This document shows positions 28,421-36,735 of a stretch of 64,000 nt of DNA, piece after piece. The notes under the pieces were generated by a model. The model was not told the origin of the DNA. It ran no database searches and saw only the letters and a program-made list of their open reading frames with translations. The stretch lies in the NCBI GenBank assembly GCA_038405435.1, contig JBBYHZ010000006.1, one strand, 5' to 3'. The position numbers and the translations under genes are program-made. Numbering within the stretch: position 1 is the stretch's first letter; each line of letters opens with the position of its first letter. This stretch comes from Dryocola clanedunensis_A. GTDB lineage: Bacteria > Pseudomonadota > Gammaproteobacteria > Enterobacterales > Enterobacteriaceae.

Positions 28421-28739
28421 TCATTTTCTGCGCAATCCAGGGGTTTTTCTGCCAATCCCTGCTCAGGTGTTTGACGCCAGAGAGGAATTAGCTTACAAGG
28501 TGTACCGTTTCGAGAGGCAGGGTAATGAAATCCTGTGACCGATAAACCTGATTTATGCTTTTATCGCTCCCTTAAGACGTTGAGTGATTTAATCGGTTGC
28601 CAAACTACCTTGAGTGTTGAGATAATTTTTAGTCTGACTCTCGCACTATCGCTTATGAGGTTTCAGTTCATGTCCCGCCGCAGCAGTATGTTACCGGGTG
28701 GGTTTATCATCAACGAATTGTCTTAGTAGTACCGAAAAA
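28421..28739 (+). promoter_or_regulatory. aroK: hofQ-aroK intergenic region with aroK promoter candidate
   Basis: About 320 bases without a convincing gene. A plus-strand promoter candidate has TTGCCA at 28597-28602 and GATAAT at 28621-28626, with an 18-base spacer, about 115 bases upstream of aroK. A 63-codon frame here starts M-T-D-K-P-D but has no recognisable protein and crosses the promoter. No terminator for hofQ was found. Confidence 0.5.
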
Positions 28740-29261
28740 ATGGCAGAGAAACGCAATATCTTTCTGGTTGGGCCTATGGGTGCCGGCAAAAGCACTATTG
28801 GGCGTCAGTTAGCTCAGCAACTCAATATGGAATTTTTCGATTCTGATCAAGAGATTGAGAAACGTACCGGAGCTGATGTGGGCTGGGTATTCGACGTTGA
28901 AGGCGAAGATGGCTTCCGCGATCGCGAAGAGAAAATCATTAACGAACTCACTGAAAAACAGGGCATTGTGCTGGCGACTGGTGGCGGCTCTGTGAAGTCT
29001 CGCGAAACCCGTAACCGCCTCTCAGCCCGTGGCGTTGTGGTGTATCTTGAAACCACAATCGAGAAGCAGCTTGCTCGTACACAGCGCGATAAAAAGCGTC
29101 CGTTGCTGCAGGTTGAAACACCGCCGCGTGAAGTTCTTGAAGCCCTGGCGCAAGAACGCAATCCTCTGTATGAAGAGATTGCTGATGTGACGATTCGCAC
29201 TGACGACCAAAGTGCCAAAGTGGTTGCTAACCAGATTATTCATATGTTGGAAAGCAATTGA
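28740..29261 (+). CDS. aroK: Shikimate kinase I
   Basis: AroK phosphorylates shikimate at the 3-hydroxyl in aromatic amino acid synthesis. From the ATG at 28740 the 173 residues equal E. coli AroK; the frame is open further upstream without homology. The Walker A loop G-P-M-G-A-G-K-S-T is at residues 11-19, and the shikimate-binding D-x-D/E and G-G-G segments follow (F-F-D-S-D-Q-E-I, T-G-G-G-S-V). It heads the aroK-aroB-damX-dam-rpe-gph-trpS cluster. Confidence 0.98.
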   Translation: MAEKRNIFLVGPMGAGKSTIGRQLAQQLNMEFFDSDQEIEKRTGADVGWVFDVEGEDGFRDREEKIINELTEKQGIVLATGGGSVKSRETRNRLSARGVVVYLETTIEKQLARTQRDKKRPLLQVETPPREVLEALAQERNPLYEEIADVTIRTDDQSAKVVANQIIHMLESN

Positions 29262-29318
29262 TTCTGGCTTAATCGAAAAACGCCTGCGGGCAAAGCTTCA
29301 AAAGGTGGACTTCGCGTT

Positions 29319-30407
29319 ATGGAGAGGTTAGCAGTTACTCTCGGGGAACGTAGTTACCCTATCACCATCGCGGCCGGGTTATTTAATGACTCGGCGTCTT
29401 TTTGGCCGCTACAGGCGGGCGATCAGACGATGCTGGTGACCAACGAAACCCTTGCGCCACTCTACCTGGATAAGGTTCGTGGTGTGCTTGAGCAAGCGGG
29501 CGTTAAAGTCGATTCCGTCATCCTTCCGGATGGCGAACAATTCAAAAGTCTGGCTGTACTCGATACCGTCTTTACGGCACTGCTGGAAAAACCCCACGGT
29601 CGTGACACAACGCTAATCGCCCTCGGTGGCGGCGTCGTGGGCGATCTGACCGGTTTTGCCGCAGCGAGCTATCAGCGGGGCGTCCGTTTTATCCAGGTTC
29701 CCACCACGCTGCTTTCGCAGGTGGACTCCTCCGTCGGCGGCAAAACGGCCGTTAACCATCCCCTTGGTAAAAATATGATTGGCGCGTTCTACCAGCCGGC
29801 TTCGGTGGTGGTGGATCTCGACTGTCTTAACACCTTACCGAAGCGGGAGCTGGCGTCGGGCCTGGCTGAAGTGATCAAATACGGGATTATTCTCGATGCG
29901 GCTTTCTTTAGCTGGCTGGAAGAGAATCTCGATGCGCTGTTAGCCCTTGACGGTAAAGCGATGGCCTACTGTATTCGCCGTTGTTGTGAGCTAAAAGCAG
30001 AAGTTGTTGCAGCGGACGAGCGCGAAAGCGGCTTACGTGCTTTACTCAATCTGGGCCATACCTTTGGCCATGCGATTGAAGCCGAAATGGGCTACGGAAA
30101 CTGGCTACACGGCGAAGCGGTCGCAGCCGGTATGGTCATGGCCGCTCGCACGGCGCTTCGTCTGGGGCAATTTAGTGAGGCCGATGTTCAGCGGGTAATT
30201 ACGCTGTTACAGCGTGCCGGGCTGCCCGTTACCGGGCCGCAGGAAATGTCAGCAGACGCATATATGCCCCACATGATGCGTGATAAGAAAGTTCTCGCAG
30301 GCGAGCTGCGTCTTGTGCTGCCGCTTGCTATCGGGAAGAGTGAAGTTCGTGGCGGAGTGCCACACCATGTCGTTTTGTCCGCCATTGCTGATTGTCAGCA
30401 GGCGTAA
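29319..30407 (+). CDS. aroB: 3-dehydroquinate synthase
   Basis: AroB cyclises DAHP to 3-dehydroquinate, the second step of the shikimate pathway, using NAD and a divalent metal. The 362 residues match E. coli AroB. The NAD-binding glycine loop is A-L-G-G-G-V-V-G-D-L-T-G-F; metal-ligand histidines lie in N-L-G-H-T-F-G-H-A-I-E and W-L-H-G-E-A-V-A. It follows aroK by 57 bases. Confidence 0.98.
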   Translation: MERLAVTLGERSYPITIAAGLFNDSASFWPLQAGDQTMLVTNETLAPLYLDKVRGVLEQAGVKVDSVILPDGEQFKSLAVLDTVFTALLEKPHGRDTTLIALGGGVVGDLTGFAAASYQRGVRFIQVPTTLLSQVDSSVGGKTAVNHPLGKNMIGAFYQPASVVVDLDCLNTLPKRELASGLAEVIKYGIILDAAFFSWLEENLDALLALDGKAMAYCIRRCCELKAEVVAADERESGLRALLNLGHTFGHAIEAEMGYGNWLHGEAVAAGMVMAARTALRLGQFSEADVQRVITLLQRAGLPVTGPQEMSADAYMPHMMRDKKVLAGELRLVLPLAIGKSEVRGGVPHHVVLSAIADCQQA

Positions 30408-30502
30408 CTATTAGAAATAATTGGTCGCTGTAGTCCGGCGACTTTTAACTTCAGGTGATTGCATAAGCTAACGCTGGCATGAGCCTTTGAGTGGGGTGTT
30501 AA

Positions 30503-31819
30503 ATGGATGAATTTAAACCGGAAGACGAGCTGAAACCCGATCCCAGCGATCGTCGTCGGGACCGTACACGCAAATCTGAAGAGTTCGATAACGAACCTCA
30601 GCTAAATGTCGATGACGTCGACCTGGATGCCGATGAGCCTCGTCCATCGCGCTCTCGCCGTCCGCGTGACGAAGAAGAAGAGTACGAAGCCGAAGACGAG
30701 CTGAAAGTCGAGGCCGCCGAACGCCGCCCTGCGCGCGGGCGTAAAAAAGCACCTAAACAGAAGGTTCCTGTGTCACGTCAGCACCTGATGATGGGCATCG
30801 GTATTCTGGTTCTGCTGTTACTGATTATTGGTATTGGTTCCGCGCTGAAGTCGCCGTCTTCCGATACTGAGACCGCCGGTACTAACGCTGGCGCAGAGAA
30901 AAATATCGACCTGAACGCTGGCGCTCAGGCTAATAACGCCGCTCAGGCGAACAATGGCCAGCCTCAGCAGGGCAACGTGGGAAATCCGCAGGAAGTTAAT
31001 CTGCCGCCTATCTCGTCAACCCCGACTGAAGCACAAACGCAGCCAGCGCCGCAAGGCCAGCAGCGGGTAGAAGTCCCGGGCGATCTGAACAATGCGCTGA
31101 CTCAGCAGCAGGGCCAGATCGACAACGCGGCGAGCGGTTCTACGCTGCCGACCCAGCCTGCAACGGTTGCACGCATGGCGGGAAGCAATACCCCGAACGA
31201 GCCAGCCCAGGCAACGAACAGCCAGCCTGCACACCATACCGCTTCGCGCCCTGAGCGTAAGAAAACCGTGATTGAGCCGCGTAAGACTCAGCCTGCGGCG
31301 ACCAAACCTCAGGCAACGGCGAAAGCCACCACGAGCGAGCCAAAAGCTGCGCCAAAACCGGTTGCTACTGCGAAGAGCAGCGCACCTGTCAGCGCACCGG
31401 CTGCCGCGAAAGAACCTGTAAAAGCGCCGGCTACGACGTCCACGTCTACACCGAAAGCGGTCGGCCCTACGGCAACGACTTCTGCTGCCGGTACAGCGAC
31501 GGCGGCACCTGCTGCCAGCGGCGCTGCGGTTAGCGGTGATGCGGGCGCGATTAAAGGCGCACCGGGCAGCCACTACACCTTGCAGCTCAGCTCTTCTTCT
31601 AACTCGAACAACCTGAACGCGTGGGCGAAGAAAGAGAATCTGCAGCACTATATGGTTTACCAGACCGTGCGTAACGGGCAGCCGTGGTATGTACTGGTCA
31701 GCGGGATTTATGCCAGCAAGGAAGAAGCGAAACGTGCTGTTTCAACGCTACCGGCTGACGTGCAGGCAAAAAACCCGTGGGCAAAACCAATACATCAGGT
31801 GCAGTCCGATCTGAAGTAA
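30503..31819 (+). CDS. damX: Cell-division SPOR-domain protein DamX
   Basis: DamX is an inner-membrane division protein that recognises denuded septal peptidoglycan through its SPOR domain. The 438 residues have a highly charged cytoplasmic N-terminus (residues 1-94), one membrane segment (about 95-115), a long Ala/Pro/Thr/Gln-rich periplasmic linker, and a C-terminal SPOR domain (about 355-435; Y-T-L-Q-L-S and W-Y-V-L-V-S-G-I-Y). E. coli DamX is about ten residues shorter, mostly in the linker. Confidence 0.96.
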   Translation: MDEFKPEDELKPDPSDRRRDRTRKSEEFDNEPQLNVDDVDLDADEPRPSRSRRPRDEEEEYEAEDELKVEAAERRPARGRKKAPKQKVPVSRQHLMMGIGILVLLLLIIGIGSALKSPSSDTETAGTNAGAEKNIDLNAGAQANNAAQANNGQPQQGNVGNPQEVNLPPISSTPTEAQTQPAPQGQQRVEVPGDLNNALTQQQGQIDNAASGSTLPTQPATVARMAGSNTPNEPAQATNSQPAHHTASRPERKKTVIEPRKTQPAATKPQATAKATTSEPKAAPKPVATAKSSAPVSAPAAAKEPVKAPATTSTSTPKAVGPTATTSAAGTATAAPAASGAAVSGDAGAIKGAPGSHYTLQLSSSSNSNNLNAWAKKENLQHYMVYQTVRNGQPWYVLVSGIYASKEEAKRAVSTLPADVQAKNPWAKPIHQVQSDLK

Positions 31820-31883
31820 TGAAGAAGCGCAGTCGCTGTCGGAACTTTTCCACAGCTGGAGAAGGTGTAAATAGTTAGGCAGC

Positions 31884-32702
31884 ATGAAAAAAAATCGCGC
31901 TTTTCTGAAATGGGCAGGGGGGAAATACCCCCTGCTCGATGACATTAAGAAGTACCTGCCAGAAGGTGATTGTCTGATTGAGCCGTTCGTTGGAGCAGGC
32001 TCGGTCTTTCTGAACACCGACTACTCCCGCTATATCCTTGCGGATATCAACAGCGATCTGATTAACCTCTACAACATTGTCAAAGCGCGAACTGACGAGT
32101 ATGTTCAGGAAGCCCGCAGCCTGTTTACGCCCGAGTGCAACGACAGCGAAGTGTTTTACCGCTTCCGCCTGGAGTTTAACCAGTGTGCGGATCCGTTCCG
32201 TCGCGCGGTGCTGTTTTTATACCTGAACCGTCATTGTTACAACGGCCTGTGCCGTTATAACCTGCGTGGCGAATTCAACGTGCCGTTTGGTCGTTACAGC
32301 AAGCCCTACTTCCCGGAAGAGGAGCTGCATAACTTTGCCGAGCGGGCGCAAAATGCCACCTTTATCTGCCAGTCGTATGATGTCAGCATGACGGACGTCG
32401 CGCCGGGATCGGTGGTCTACTGCGATCCGCCGTATGCGCCGTTATCGGCCACGGCGAATTTCACGGCCTACCATACGGACAGCTTCAGCATGACGCAGCA
32501 GCAGCATCTGGCTGAACTGGCGGAGCGCCTGCAGCGAAACAATGTGCCGGTGCTGATATCGAACCATGCGACGGATCTGACCCGCGTCTGGTACCAACAG
32601 GCGACGCAGCTGCTGACGCTACAGGTCAGACGCAGCATCAGCAGCAATGGTGGAACGCGTAACAAGGTGGACGAACTGCTGGCGCTCTATGGGGTAGCCT
32701 GA
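31884..32702 (+). CDS. dam: DNA adenine methyltransferase Dam
   Basis: Dam methylates adenine in GATC and guides mismatch repair, replication timing and gene control. The 272 residues (278 in E. coli) carry the AdoMet-binding F-L-K-W-A-G-G-K at residues 7-14, the E-P-F-V-G-A-G-S segment, and the catalytic D-P-P-Y motif at about residue 181. The shorter C-terminus is the only visible difference from E. coli. It lies between damX and rpe, as in other enterobacteria. Confidence 0.98.
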   Translation: MKKNRAFLKWAGGKYPLLDDIKKYLPEGDCLIEPFVGAGSVFLNTDYSRYILADINSDLINLYNIVKARTDEYVQEARSLFTPECNDSEVFYRFRLEFNQCADPFRRAVLFLYLNRHCYNGLCRYNLRGEFNVPFGRYSKPYFPEEELHNFAERAQNATFICQSYDVSMTDVAPGSVVYCDPPYAPLSATANFTAYHTDSFSMTQQQHLAELAERLQRNNVPVLISNHATDLTRVWYQQATQLLTLQVRRSISSNGGTRNKVDELLALYGVA

Positions 32703-32745
32703 GCCGTTTCGTTCGCCTCAAAATGAAATGCTACTGGAGAAGCGG

Positions 32746-33423
32746 ATGAAACAGTATTTGATTGCCCCCTCAATCCTGTCTGCCGATTTTGCCCGCCTGG
32801 GTGAAGACACGGCCAGCGTGCTGGCTGCAGGCAGTGACGTCGTCCATTTCGATGTTATGGATAACCATTACGTCCCCAATCTGACCATCGGCCCGATGGT
32901 GCTCAAATCCCTGCGTGATTACGGTATTACCGCTCCCATTGACGTTCATCTGATGGTCAAGCCCGTCGACCGCATCATTCCCGATTTTGCCAGTGCGGGC
33001 GCGAGTATTATTACCTTCCACCCGGAAGCCTCCGAGCACGTTGACCGTTCGCTTCAGCTGATTAAAGAGCACGGCTGTAAGGCCGGCCTGGTGTTTAACC
33101 CGGCAACCTCCCTGAGCTGGCTGGATCACGTGATGGACAAGCTGGACGTTATCCTGCTGATGTCGGTTAATCCGGGCTTCGGCGGGCAATCTTTTATTCC
33201 GCATACGCTGGAAAAATTGCGCCAGGTCCGTGAACGCATCGATGCCTCCGGGTACGATATTCGCCTTGAGGTCGATGGTGGCGTGAAAGTGGATAATATC
33301 GCCGAGATAGCCGCAGCGGGCGCCGACATGTTTGTCGCGGGCTCAGCCATCTTCAGCCAACCGAATTATAAAGAAGTCATCGATCGCATGCGCGACGAAC
33401 TGGCAAAGGTAAGTCATGGATAA
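32746..33423 (+). CDS. rpe: Ribulose-phosphate 3-epimerase
   Basis: Rpe interconverts ribulose 5-phosphate and xylulose 5-phosphate in the pentose phosphate pathway. From the ATG at 32746, preceded by GGAG, it has 225 residues, the E. coli length. TIM-barrel signatures are I-A-P-S-I-L-S-A-D-F at the N-terminus, H-F-D-V-M-D-N-H-Y-V-P-N, and V-D-G-G-V with the A-G-S-A-I-F phosphate-binding end. It overlaps gph by 8 bases. Confidence 0.98.
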   Translation: MKQYLIAPSILSADFARLGEDTASVLAAGSDVVHFDVMDNHYVPNLTIGPMVLKSLRDYGITAPIDVHLMVKPVDRIIPDFASAGASIITFHPEASEHVDRSLQLIKEHGCKAGLVFNPATSLSWLDHVMDKLDVILLMSVNPGFGGQSFIPHTLEKLRQVRERIDASGYDIRLEVDGGVKVDNIAEIAAAGADMFVAGSAIFSQPNYKEVIDRMRDELAKVSHG

Positions 33424-34129
33424 GTTAGAAACAATTCGCGGTGTCGCCTTTGATTTAGACGGCACCCTTGTGGATACCGCGCTGGGCCTGACCCAGGCGA
33501 TGGACCAGGCGCTCTATGCCCTCGAACTGCCAACGGCAGGGGAAGAGAACGTCGAGAAGTGGATTGGCAACGGTGCGGACGTGCTGGTACAGCGCGCGCT
33601 GACCTGGGCGCTGAAAGGCCAGGAGCCGACGTTCGACCAGTGCCTGATGGCCCGTAAGCTCTTCGACAGCTACTATGCGCAAACCGTCGACGAAGGCAGT
33701 TTCCTGTTCCCGGGCGTTGCCGATACGCTGGCAGCGCTTGCCGAAAAAGGCGTGCCGATGGGGCTGGTCACCAACAAGCCTACGCCGTTCGTGCTGCCGC
33801 TGCTTGAAAGCCTCGGCATCGCGAAACACTTCACCGTCATCATCGGCGGCGACGACGTGCAGAACAAAAAGCCGCACCCGGAACCGCTGTTTAAGGTAAT
33901 GGAAACGCTGAATATCAGCGCGGCTGAAATGCTGTTTGTCGGGGATTCCCGCAATGATATCCTCGCCGCTCAGGCCGCAGGCTGCCCGAGCGTGGGGATG
34001 ACCTACGGCTACAACTATGGCGAGTCCATAGAGCTGAGCAAACCAGATTACGTACTGGATAAGTTCAGTGACCTATTGCCCGCGTTCGGGCTCTCTTGCA
34101 AAGATAATCAGGAAGCAGATCATGAGTAA
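33416..34129 (+). CDS. gph: Phosphoglycolate phosphatase
   Basis: Gph is a HAD-family enzyme that removes phosphate from 2-phosphoglycolate formed during repair of oxidised DNA ends. Motif I is D-L-D-G-T at residues 13-17, and the later F-V-G-D-S-R-N-D holds the Mg-binding acids; V-T-N-K-P is motif II. The 237 residues are somewhat fewer than E. coli Gph (252), with the loss at the C-terminus. Both ends overlap neighbours by 8 bases, so translation is likely coupled. Confidence 0.96.
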   Translation: MDKLETIRGVAFDLDGTLVDTALGLTQAMDQALYALELPTAGEENVEKWIGNGADVLVQRALTWALKGQEPTFDQCLMARKLFDSYYAQTVDEGSFLFPGVADTLAALAEKGVPMGLVTNKPTPFVLPLLESLGIAKHFTVIIGGDDVQNKKPHPEPLFKVMETLNISAAEMLFVGDSRNDILAAQAAGCPSVGMTYGYNYGESIELSKPDYVLDKFSDLLPAFGLSCKDNQEADHE

Positions 34130-35126
34130 ACCCATCGTATTTAGCGGCGCGCAGCCCTCAGGCGAATTAACCATCGGTAACTACATGGGTGCGCTGCGTC
34201 AGTGGGTTCAGATGCAGGACGATTACCACTGCGTTTACTGCATCGTTGACCAGCACGCGATCACCGTACGCCAGGATGCCACCAAGCTGCGTAAGGCGAC
34301 GCTTGATACGCTGGCGCTGTATCTGGCCTGCGGCATCGACCCGGAAAAAAGCACCATCTTCGTGCAGTCCCACGTGCCGGAACACGCGCAGCTGAGCTGG
34401 GTGCTGAACTGCTATACCTACTTCGGCGAGCTGAGCCGCATGACCCAGTTTAAAGACAAGTCATCGCGCTACGCTGAAAACATCAACGCCGGCCTGTTCG
34501 ACTATCCGGTGCTGATGGCCGCCGATATCCTGCTTTACCAGACCAACCTGGTGCCGGTGGGCGAAGATCAGAAGCAGCACCTGGAGCTGAGCCGCGATAT
34601 CGCCGCCCGCTTCAACGCCCTGTACGGCGAAGTGTTCAAAGTGCCGGAGCCGTTTATTCCTAAGTCCGGCGCGCGCGTGATGTCTCTGCTTGAGCCGACC
34701 CGTAAAATGTCCAAGTCAGACGAAAACCGTAACAACGTGATCGGCCTGCTGGAAGATCCGAAGTCCGTGGTTAAAAAGCTTAAGCGCGCGGTCACTGACT
34801 CCGAAGAGCCGCCGGTCGTACGTTATGACGTGGCGAACAAAGCCGGGGTGTCCAACCTGCTGGATATCATGTCCGGCGTGACGGGCAAATCCATTCAGGA
34901 GCTGGAACAGCATTTTGAAGGCAAAATGTATGGCCACCTGAAGGGCGAAGTCGCAGAAGCCGTCTCCGGTATGCTTATCGAACTGCAGGAGCGCTATAAC
35001 CGCTTCCGCAACGACGAAGCCTTCCTGCAGCAGGTGATGAAAGACGGTGCTGCCAAAGCCCGCAGCCACGCCAGCGCGACGCTGAAAAAGGTCTACGAAG
35101 TCATCGGCTTCGTGCCTCAGCCGTAA
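34122..35126 (+). CDS. trpS: Tryptophanyl-tRNA synthetase
   Basis: TrpS charges tRNA-Trp. From the ATG at 34122 the 334 residues equal E. coli TrpS. Class I signatures are present: the HIGH-like T-I-G-N after P-S-G at residues 12-21, and K-M-S-K-S in R-K-M-S-K-S-D-E-N. It is the last gene of the aroK cluster; a composite hairpin repeat follows at once. Confidence 0.98.
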   Translation: MSKPIVFSGAQPSGELTIGNYMGALRQWVQMQDDYHCVYCIVDQHAITVRQDATKLRKATLDTLALYLACGIDPEKSTIFVQSHVPEHAQLSWVLNCYTYFGELSRMTQFKDKSSRYAENINAGLFDYPVLMAADILLYQTNLVPVGEDQKQHLELSRDIAARFNALYGEVFKVPEPFIPKSGARVMSLLEPTRKMSKSDENRNNVIGLLEDPKSVVKKLKRAVTDSEEPPVVRYDVANKAGVSNLLDIMSGVTGKSIQELEQHFEGKMYGHLKGEVAEAVSGMLIELQERYNRFRNDEAFLQQVMKDGAAKARSHASATLKKVYEVIGFVPQP

Positions 35127-35133
35127 ATCTTTT

Positions 35134-35227
35134 CCCCTCACCCTAACCCTCTCCCCAAAGGGGCGAGGGGACCAGACCGAGTTGGTATTCTCCCTCTCCC
35201 TTCCAGGGAGAGGGCCGGGGTGAGGGT
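35134..35227. repeat. Composite inverted-repeat element after trpS
   Basis: The ends CCCTCACCC and GGGTGAGGG are inverted, and inside lie two further hairpins (CCTCTCCCC-aaa-GGGGCGAGG and CCCTCTCCC-ttcc-AGGGAGAGGG). The same arms recur at 45137-45267 and in short form at 10381-10409, so this is a dispersed intergenic repeat family. It separates trpS from the yhf operon and may end or stabilise the trpS message. Confidence 0.75.
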
Positions 35228-35308
35228 TATCTGAACCACAGATTTCCTCTAATCTCCCTTCTTTTGTGACCCCATTCTCCTTTTGCATCTTTCCCGTTTG
35301 CCATTTAT

Positions 35309-35350
35309 ATTCATTTTAATGAAGATATAACCATTCAATAAAATGAAGAT
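35309..35350 (+). promoter_or_regulatory. Paired 18-base motif before yhfZ (candidate operator)
   Basis: ATTCA-TTTT-AATGAAGAT at 35309-35326 and ATTCA-ATAA-AATGAAGAT at 35333-35350 are identical outside the 4-base centre and start 24 bases apart. The second ends 5 bases before the yhfZ ATG. A third copy with one mismatch lies before yhfX at 36678-36695. They are good candidates for sites bound by the product of yhfZ, a HTH regulator. Confidence 0.6.
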
Positions 35351-35355
35351 TAAAT

Positions 35356-36261
35356 ATGAGCCGTAGCTTTATCAAGAAAGAGGGTGTCGCGCAGGCCAGC
35401 CTGGCGCGCTATCTGCTGGGCGAAAAATCCGGTAACCGACTGAAAACCATTGATGAACTGGCGACTGAATGCCGCTTTTCCGTGGGGCTGATTCAGGCGG
35501 CATTAAAAACTCTTGAGAAAGCAGGCGCGGTATCGGTTGAGCGACGCGGGCGTAACGGCAGCTATCTGGTCAGCATGGATAACAAAGCCCTGCTGGCCTT
35601 CGCCGATATTGGCAATGTTGTGTGTGCCATGCCGCTGCCCTATACGCGTTTATACGAAGGTTTAGCCAGCGGGCTGAAAGCGCAGTTTGACGGCATCCCG
35701 TTTTACTACGCCCACATGCGCGGGTCTGACGTGCGCGTCGAGTGCCTGATCAACGGCGTTTACGACCTGGCGGTGGTTTCCCGCCTCGCCGCGCAAAGCT
35801 ACCTGGATAGCGGGGATTTGTGCATGGCGCTGGAGCTTGGCCCGCATACCTACGTTGGCGAGCACAAGCTGATTTGCCGGGCGGGCGAGGGGCAAAAGAT
35901 TAGGCGAGTAGGGCAGGATCCACGCTCCGCCGACCAGCGAATCATGACGGATATCCATTTTTCCGGGAAGGCCGTAGAAAAGCTGGATGTGCCCTACCAC
36001 GAGTGCTTACAGCGGATCGCAAAAGGTGAAATCGACGCGGCGATCTGGAACGTCACCAACGAGGCGGATCTGGAAAAATATGGCCTGGTGGCGGAACCCT
36101 TGTCCGGCGACCCGCGCTTTGTGCACGCGTCGGAAGCCGTAGTGCTGACGCGCGCGGACGATGTGCCGATTCAGCAGCTGCTGCGCACGGTCGTGAATAA
36201 AAACGAGCTGCTGGCCCATCAACAGCGCGTGCTGTCGGGAAGCCAGGAGCCGAGTTACTGA
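35356..36261 (+). CDS. yhfZ: HTH regulator YhfZ of the yhf operon
   Basis: A 301-residue protein with a GntR-like winged helix (about residues 1-75; T-I-D-E-L-A-T-E-C-R-F-S-V-G-L-I-Q-A-A-L-K-T-L-E-K-A-G-A) and a C-terminal domain like a periplasmic-binding-protein fold (Y-D-L-A-V-V-S-R-L, then I-D-A-A-I-W-N-V-T). It is the first gene of yhfZYXW-php-UTS and is probably its local regulator, with the ligand unknown. Repeated 18-base motifs lie directly upstream. Confidence 0.9.
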   Translation: MSRSFIKKEGVAQASLARYLLGEKSGNRLKTIDELATECRFSVGLIQAALKTLEKAGAVSVERRGRNGSYLVSMDNKALLAFADIGNVVCAMPLPYTRLYEGLASGLKAQFDGIPFYYAHMRGSDVRVECLINGVYDLAVVSRLAAQSYLDSGDLCMALELGPHTYVGEHKLICRAGEGQKIRRVGQDPRSADQRIMTDIHFSGKAVEKLDVPYHECLQRIAKGEIDAAIWNVTNEADLEKYGLVAEPLSGDPRFVHASEAVVLTRADDVPIQQLLRTVVNKNELLAHQQRVLSGSQEPSY

Positions 36262-36285
36262 GCGTTTATCAAGAGGCAAAGCAGT

Positions 36286-36642
36286 ATGGAAAATCGTCTT
36301 AACCTGCTGTGTGACGCAGGGATTATTGATAAGGATATCTGTGAGGGCATGATGCAGGTGGTGACCCAGCTGGAGACCGTCTGGGGGATCCCGGTGCGCA
36401 ATGAGCAGGGCGAAATGGCCCTGACCCATATGGCTAACGCCCTGATGCGCAGCCGCCGTGGGGAAGAGATTGGCCCGCTGGACGACGAGCTGCTGAGTGA
36501 AATCGTTAATTCAGAGGAGTGGGTTCATCTGCTTACCGTGCATCAGTCAATGCTGGCGCCCTTTAATGTGACGCTACACCCTAACGAAGAGGGCTATCTG
36601 ATGGCAAACCTGTTCAGCCTGTGGATGGGCAGCAGAAGCTAA
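36286..36642 (+). CDS. yhfY: PRD-domain protein YhfY
   Basis: A 118-residue cytoplasmic protein matching E. coli YhfY. It resembles a single PTS-regulation domain (PRD), with L-L-C-D-A-G-I-I near the start and the conserved H-M-A-N-A-L-M-R segment that in PRD proteins carries the phosphorylatable His. PRDs usually sense sugar transport through phosphorylation; here there is no attached RNA- or DNA-binding domain, so it may work with YhfZ. It follows yhfZ by 24 bases; 93 bases with a motif copy separate it from yhfX. Confidence 0.85.
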   Translation: MENRLNLLCDAGIIDKDICEGMMQVVTQLETVWGIPVRNEQGEMALTHMANALMRSRRGEEIGPLDDELLSEIVNSEEWVHLLTVHQSMLAPFNVTLHPNEEGYLMANLFSLWMGSRS

Positions 36643-36677
36643 AACGTTATCGACGAGCAGCTACCTTCACATTAAAT

Positions 36678-36695
36678 ATTCAAAAAAATGATGAT
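36678..36695 (+). promoter_or_regulatory. Third copy of the yhf 18-base motif before yhfX
   Basis: ATTCA-AAAA-AATGATGAT differs at one base from the motif found twice before yhfZ. It lies 41 bases before the yhfX ATG in an AT-rich gap, which suggests an internal, commonly controlled promoter. Confidence 0.5.
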
Positions 36696-36735
36696 TTAAG
36701 AATATATCATCCGCACGGAGTCGAGAGGCAAGGGT

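Noticed and set aside
28535..28726. A 63-codon plus-strand frame before aroK
   Set aside because: It crosses the candidate aroK promoter, lacks a good ribosome-binding site and shows no conserved motif.
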